Assembly: GCF_019428685.1 (NCBI RefSeq)
Contig: NZ_CP080095.1
Coordinates: 4,092,001-4,156,000, forward strand
DNA from: Paraburkholderia edwinii
GTDB lineage: Bacteria > Pseudomonadota > Gammaproteobacteria > Burkholderiales > Burkholderiaceae
Length of the DNA: 64,000 nucleotides
Reading direction: 5' to 3'
The notes under the pieces were generated by a model. That model worked only from the letters and a program-made list of their open reading frames with translations. It did no database searches and was not told the DNA's origin. This document shows, piece after piece, positions 60,357 to 64,000 of this stretch. The position numbers and the translations under genes were made by a program. How positions within the stretch are numbered: position 1 is the first letter of the stretch; every line of letters begins with the position of its first letter.

Positions 60357-60363
60357 CCGATGG
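60334..60363. repeat. Right IS end: inverted repeat plus target duplication
   Basis: The right inverted repeat GTCAGCAGTCTGAGCAAACC continues to 60356 (CAG), with one mismatch to the left end, then CCGATGG (60357-60363). The following CTGGGTTTGTTTTT completes the host terminator. Confidence 0.75.
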
Positions 60364-60375
60364 CTGGGTTTGTTT

Positions 60376-60624
60376 TTACTGCTTCGATTCCTTTGGTGCC
60401 GATTCCTGCTCCTCACGCTTCAAGGAACGCAACTCCTTTATGAATTGATAGGTAGCCCCACCAAGCAGAAGCAAATACACGGGGATTCCAGGAACAAGGC
60501 CCGCGCCTCCAGCGCCCTTGTAAATCGACAGCGCAAGAATCATTAATGGGATTCCCAACAAGCAAAAGTAGCCTACTAAGAACTTTCGATAGAGCGCTTT
60601 TCGTTTTGCAGATGTGTGTTCCAT
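60376..60624 (-). CDS. Two-helix membrane immunity protein
   Basis: 82 residues, MEHTSAKRKALYRKFLVGYF at the start; two hydrophobic segments (FLVGYFCLLGIPLMILALSI, GLVPGIPVYLLLLGGATYQFI) and a charged tail (KELRSLKREEQESAPKESK). The ATG starts 1 base after the stop of the CdiA fragment, so translation is coupled. It is the presumed immunity protein for that hydrophobic toxin tail. The stop is directly before the hairpin now interrupted by the IS element. Confidence 0.68.
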   Translation of the reverse strand: MEHTSAKRKALYRKFLVGYFCLLGIPLMILALSIYKGAGGAGLVPGIPVYLLLLGGATYQFIKELRSLKREEQESAPKESKQ

Positions 60625-60625
60625 C

Positions 60626-63600
60626 TTACTTGCTCGCCTTACCGTTGTTTTCTATGACTGCTTGCGCAGGGCCAGGCAAAATCTGCATCCATGTATCAAA
60701 TGCTCTCCCCATAGGGCCAGGCAAGATAGCCTTGCCACCAGCGCCCAATATCGTTGCTCCCGTACCAATTCCGCCCGACAGATCAGGGCTGCTAGACGGG
60801 TTCGTAATAGCTGTCGTCCCAAACGCACCTGTTCCAACCAGCAACGCATTGTAGAGACTCACGACCGCCTTGCTTGTCGTTGACGCACCCAAAGCCCCAA
60901 TGGGCAACGCAAACGGCGATAATCCCGCTGCAACTGCTCCAGCGGTCGTTGCATTCTGGTAGCTCGGCTGATCCCTCGACAGCCCGCTCTGATAGCTGAC
61001 TGCATCACCCATATAAGTGAACGCCGTACCCGTCGACCAAGCCGCCGCCATATCAGCCAGCAGCGTTCCAGCGGCCAAGCCTCCTGCCACCGATCCAGCA
61101 AGAATCGTCGCGCCTGTGCGCGCAATCGTATTGCCATACGGATCCTTGTCGTAATTGGCATTAACGAGCTGATCGTGCGTCTTGCCCGTATCAAACTGCG
61201 TCCGTCCCATCAGGTTCGCCGCCTGATTGTCCGCGATGTATTGGCTGTTGTAGTTATGGTCCGCGTAATACGGGTCGTTCTTGTAGCCGTCGCAGTTCAG
61301 ATTCTGGCAACCGACAATGGAACGCACTTCATAGTCATGCACTCCACCCGACGCATCTGCCGTCTGCTTATCCGAATTACGCAGCATCTCCGCCACGATC
61401 CGACCTTCAGCTTCCTCTTGGCTAATACCGAGTTGCATTGCGACGAGCTTCGCGTCCTTTTCAGCGCGCTTGTATTCATCCGGATGCAACTGCCGATTGT
61501 ACAAATCCGCACCCAACGCCCCATTCGCCCCGCTCATCGCACCGCCGGCACCACCCAGCGCACCGCCAGCCAAAGCCCCCGCCGCACCCGAAGCGATGTT
61601 GCCAGCCAGCGCCCCGCCGCCCGCATGTGCTGCCGCATCACCAGCAATATCCCCTGCCACCGTCCCGCCCACCGCACCCGCAACGTTTCCGCCACCCAAC
61701 GCCGCACCGATTGCCGCCACAGCTGCATGTGAACCGATCCGTCCCGCACCGTCGTTGCCCCACAGCGCGTACTGCTGTGATGCTGCGTTGTAGTCCGCTT
61801 GCGCCTTCGCCATGCCTTCGGAATCGCCTGCTTGCTGCGCCTTCAGGTAGTCCTTGTACGCCTGCACCTGCGCATCCTGCGCCCTATGCTCCAACGCTTG
61901 AGCGATATCACCCACCACCTGCATGCCGACCTGCACCACCCCTTGCTGGACCGCCATGTCGTTCGACACATTCTGCGCATCGAACGTGTTCGCCACCGAC
62001 CCATTCGCGTTTGCCGTGTCGCGGCTCAACCCGGCCGTACTGTCGTGCCCGGTACCCGCATCACCACGCACGGTAATCGTCCCGGGGCTTACCGCCGCGT
62101 ACGTCGTACCCGACGCGTCGTCACTTACACCCGACGCACCGAAACCACTCGGCCCCATTCCCGCAATGCCGGTTGTACCCCCACCACTGTTCGTGCTGAC
62201 ACCAAAGCTGACAGTCGAACCCGAGTACTCCGCCTGGTTCTGCAGGTTCGTATAGTCGAGCGTCTGCGTCGACAGCGAGTTCTTGTCCGGCGATGCGGTA
62301 CTGGCGATAACGCCGCCATCCAGCTGCGTGTGGTTACCGACGTAAATGTCAAACCCACCGCTACCCGCGCTGATACCGCTTTGCTGGTTCACCGACTGGA
62401 AGTTGTCCTTGATGGTCTGATCGCTCGCATTCGCGCTGCCGCTGACCGTCTGTCCATAGCAGAACGGCGGCACGCAGATGCTCGCCTGGAACCCGGCGCT
62501 CGCCTGCTGGCTGTTATACGCATTCGTATCCTGCACACTCTGGATGTTCAGGTCACGGCCTACGTTGGCATCAACCGTATTGCCCGCTACTTCCGCACCG
62601 CGCAGGTTCGTATCGCGCCCGCTCGTGATGGCGACCGTGCCGCTCGCATTGATCTGCGTATCGTGGTTCGTCGTGCCGTTGCCATTGGCGTTACCCTTCG
62701 CGCCATTCGCGGCCAGTTCGAGCGTAAAGCCATTCTGCGCGCCGCCCAGCCCAAAGCCGACGCCGATACTCGCATTAGTGCTGCTGTTGCTGCTCGTCTG
62801 CTGGCTCGTATCCTTCGCACTTTGCAGATTGATGTCGCGGGCCGCGTTCAGCGCCACATCATGCGCGGTGATTTGCGTACCACGCGCATTGATGTCGCCG
62901 TCCGTCGCATAGCCCGCTCCATCCTTGTTGCCGCTTCCGGTCGCGACGAGCGTCGCCGTACCACCAGCCGTGAGCGTACTGCCACTGTTCGTGGTCGAAC
63001 TGCTTTGAGCTTCGGCGTGGCTAGTACCGCCACCAACACTCACAGTCGCCTTGATCACTGCCGGCGCCTGGCCACTAGCCGCCGCGCCGGGTGCGTTGTA
63101 CACGGCGAGCGCCGCCTGGGCCACATCGAGCGCCGCAAGACGCGAGTCGCCCGCATGGCTTGCCTGGTTCAAGCTGCGATTGACGGTTGCCGCCGTATCC
63201 CCCGCCACACCGCCCAGCGCAAACGTGACGCCAAACTGGCTCGCGCTCTGGCTCATGCTGCTTTGCTGCGCGTCCGTGCCGGGATCGAGGTTCAGGTTCT
63301 TCCCGATCAACGTCAGGTCCTGACCCGCGTACAGGTCGGAGCCCTGCACCGTCACATCCTGCTTTGCGTCCAGCGTCACGTTGCCGTTGCCGCTCACAAT
63401 CTGGCTGCGGATTGTGCTCTGCGTCTGCGCGGCCGTGTCCTGCACCATGTGGCTGTTCGATACACCCTGGCTGAAGCCGGTGCCGGTACCGTTGCTACCC
63501 AGATCGCCGAACTGGTGACTGCTCGACTCCTCATGGTTCGTGCTGGTTTCGGTGCCCGCCAGCACATTGATCGCCCCTTGGGTAGCGATAAGGTCGACGC

Positions 63601-63793
63601 CCTGTGTTCCGCTAATGCCAGAACCCACCACGTCGATATCGCCCGTGTGACTCTTCACGATCACGCTGTTGCCACTCACCACGCTGGCAGTCTGTGTCGT
63701 CGCCGAGCCATTGCTGTCCGCATTACCGCGCCCGGCGTTATAAAGCGACGAACTGATGCCGCTACTGTTCGGCCCGCCGGTGACCCAACGCAC
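60626..63793 (-). CDS. N-terminally truncated CdiA/BcpA-type protein with hydrophobic toxin tail
   Basis: 1055 residues. Residues 1-480 hold FHA-type repeats (VIVKSHTGDIDVVGSGISG, GNVTLDAKQDVTVQGSDLYAG, VAITSGRDTNLRGAEVAGNT). A Gly/Ala-rich pre-toxin segment (about 670-760) ends with GADLYNRQLHPDEYKR at about 763, close to the Burkholderia Nx(E/Q)LYN boundary. The last 290 residues form the variable toxin part, ending in hydrophobic, glycine-rich helices (TGATILAGSVAGGLAAGTLLA, TGATILGAGGKAILPGPM). The frame is closed upstream by a stop at about 63833, so signal peptide and secretion domain are absent. The immunity gene follows 1 base after the stop. Either an orphan fragment or a recombination donor. 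Confidence 0.8.
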   Translation of the reverse strand: MRWVTGGPNSSGISSSLYNAGRGNADSNGSATTQTASVVSGNSVIVKSHTGDIDVVGSGISGTQGVDLIATQGAINVLAGTETSTNHEESSSHQFGDLGSNGTGTGFSQGVSNSHMVQDTAAQTQSTIRSQIVSGNGNVTLDAKQDVTVQGSDLYAGQDLTLIGKNLNLDPGTDAQQSSMSQSASQFGVTFALGGVAGDTAATVNRSLNQASHAGDSRLAALDVAQAALAVYNAPGAAASGQAPAVIKATVSVGGGTSHAEAQSSSTTNSGSTLTAGGTATLVATGSGNKDGAGYATDGDINARGTQITAHDVALNAARDINLQSAKDTSQQTSSNSSTNASIGVGFGLGGAQNGFTLELAANGAKGNANGNGTTNHDTQINASGTVAITSGRDTNLRGAEVAGNTVDANVGRDLNIQSVQDTNAYNSQQASAGFQASICVPPFCYGQTVSGSANASDQTIKDNFQSVNQQSGISAGSGGFDIYVGNHTQLDGGVIASTASPDKNSLSTQTLDYTNLQNQAEYSGSTVSFGVSTNSGGGTTGIAGMGPSGFGASGVSDDASGTTYAAVSPGTITVRGDAGTGHDSTAGLSRDTANANGSVANTFDAQNVSNDMAVQQGVVQVGMQVVGDIAQALEHRAQDAQVQAYKDYLKAQQAGDSEGMAKAQADYNAASQQYALWGNDGAGRIGSHAAVAAIGAALGGGNVAGAVGGTVAGDIAGDAAAHAGGGALAGNIASGAAGALAGGALGGAGGAMSGANGALGADLYNRQLHPDEYKRAEKDAKLVAMQLGISQEEAEGRIVAEMLRNSDKQTADASGGVHDYEVRSIVGCQNLNCDGYKNDPYYADHNYNSQYIADNQAANLMGRTQFDTGKTHDQLVNANYDKDPYGNTIARTGATILAGSVAGGLAAGTLLADMAAAWSTGTAFTYMGDAVSYQSGLSRDQPSYQNATTAGAVAAGLSPFALPIGALGASTTSKAVVSLYNALLVGTGAFGTTAITNPSSSPDLSGGIGTGATILGAGGKAILPGPMGRAFDTWMQILPGPAQAVIENNGKASK

Positions 63794-63809
63794 GAAATCG
63801 CCAACCTGA

Positions 63810-64000
63810 TTACTTCTCCCAACCAGTTATTGGCGGAGCCGTAATGATAAAAGCGGTATGCTCGGGTAGTTTCGAACGAATGAATTCGATTGCAGCCAAG
63901 TTGTTTTCGTGTGCAGAACTTCGGTCTATCGGTGGATCGGCGCCATCCCATATGCAGTCGATGCGCGCCTCGAACTTGGGGTTGTGCCAAATGCCCCCTT
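63810..64000 (-). CDS. C-terminal part of a probable immunity protein (cut by window edge)
   Basis: The minus-strand frame reads GGIWHNPKFEARIDCIWDGA, DPPIDRSSAHENNLAAIEFI, RSKLPEHTAFIITAPPITGW, EK and stop. The composition is that of a soluble protein, unlike the other frames. Its position directly before the CdiA fragment on the same strand fits the immunity gene of the next module upstream. It lies 16 bases before the GTG of the CdiA frame. Only the end is visible; family not assigned. Confidence 0.55.
   Translation of the reverse strand, partial: GGIWHNPKFEARIDCIWDGADPPIDRSSAHENNLAAIEFIRSKLPEHTAFIITAPPITGWEK

Noticed and set aside
60626..63793. A complete cdiA gene start at the GTG at 63793
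   Set aside because: No signal peptide or secretion domain follows, a stop lies in frame just upstream, and another coding end directly precedes it.
61799..63844. A 681-codon plus-strand frame
   Set aside because: Antisense to the second CdiA fragment, with the same arginine/valine/histidine bias.
1..64000. CRISPR arrays, rRNA or tRNA genes
   Set aside because: No regularly spaced repeats and no tRNA-like cloverleaf or rRNA sequence were recognised on either strand.

Overview
The window looks like chromosomal DNA of a high-GC betaproteobacterium of the Burkholderia/Paraburkholderia/Caballeronia group. This rests on protein style (OmpC-type porin ending in Phe, many LysR regulators, type-2 ArgC, BcpA/CdiA-like pre-toxin motif ending in LYN) and on GC-rich codon use. 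It is an inference without database support. I saw no rRNA, tRNA or CRISPR array.

Region 1 (0-23 kb) is ordinary accessory metabolism: a VIT-like membrane protein, a MetA-type outer-membrane channel, a Tat-exported multicopper oxidase, a CynR-like LysR gene divergent from a fumarylacetoacetate-hydrolase-family gene, an ECF sigma factor without a visible anti-sigma partner, a methyltransferase with a regulatory domain, a phytase-like esterase lipoprotein and a MATE exporter. At 16.2-21.7 kb lies a catabolic cluster: LysR, LigI-like 2-pyrone-4,6-dicarboxylate hydrolase, DctA symporter, porin, a 37-codon remnant of a LigJ-type hydratase, and a leaderless ModA-like protein. An AEC permease and an HxlR regulator follow.

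Region 2 (24-35 kb) is a catabolic island: Rieske oxygenase, PDR/VanB reductase, class II aldolase, MFS permease and convergent GntR regulator, then a TauD-type dioxygenase, a polar amino-acid-type ABC importer and a PPC/DUF296 protein. The substrate is unknown.

Region 3 (35-49 kb) mixes transport, regulation and decay: chromate transporter, argC, a Tat-type amidohydrolase, cupin and TAXI protein. Two intact proteins look catalytically dead: an RNase Sa-like lipoprotein (46.1 kb) and a REP-associated-type transposase (46.9 kb). Truncated MocR-type, methyltransferase and GNAT genes also occur in the window.

Region 4 (49.4-64 kb) is the most striking part. All main genes are on the minus strand and form a tandem array of displaced contact-dependent inhibition modules: N-terminally truncated CdiA/BcpA fragments, each ending in a different or duplicated toxin tail, followed with ATGA-type overlap or 1-nt spacing by a small immunity-like gene and sometimes a terminator. 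Remnants of at least eight modules can be read. SymE-like genes on the plus strand sit at two module boundaries, and an IS1182-type element has landed in a terminator hairpin. No CdiA signal peptide or secretion domain, and no CdiB, is in the window, so the array is best read as an orphan toxin/immunity reservoir, probably downstream of a full-length cdiA beyond position 64000.
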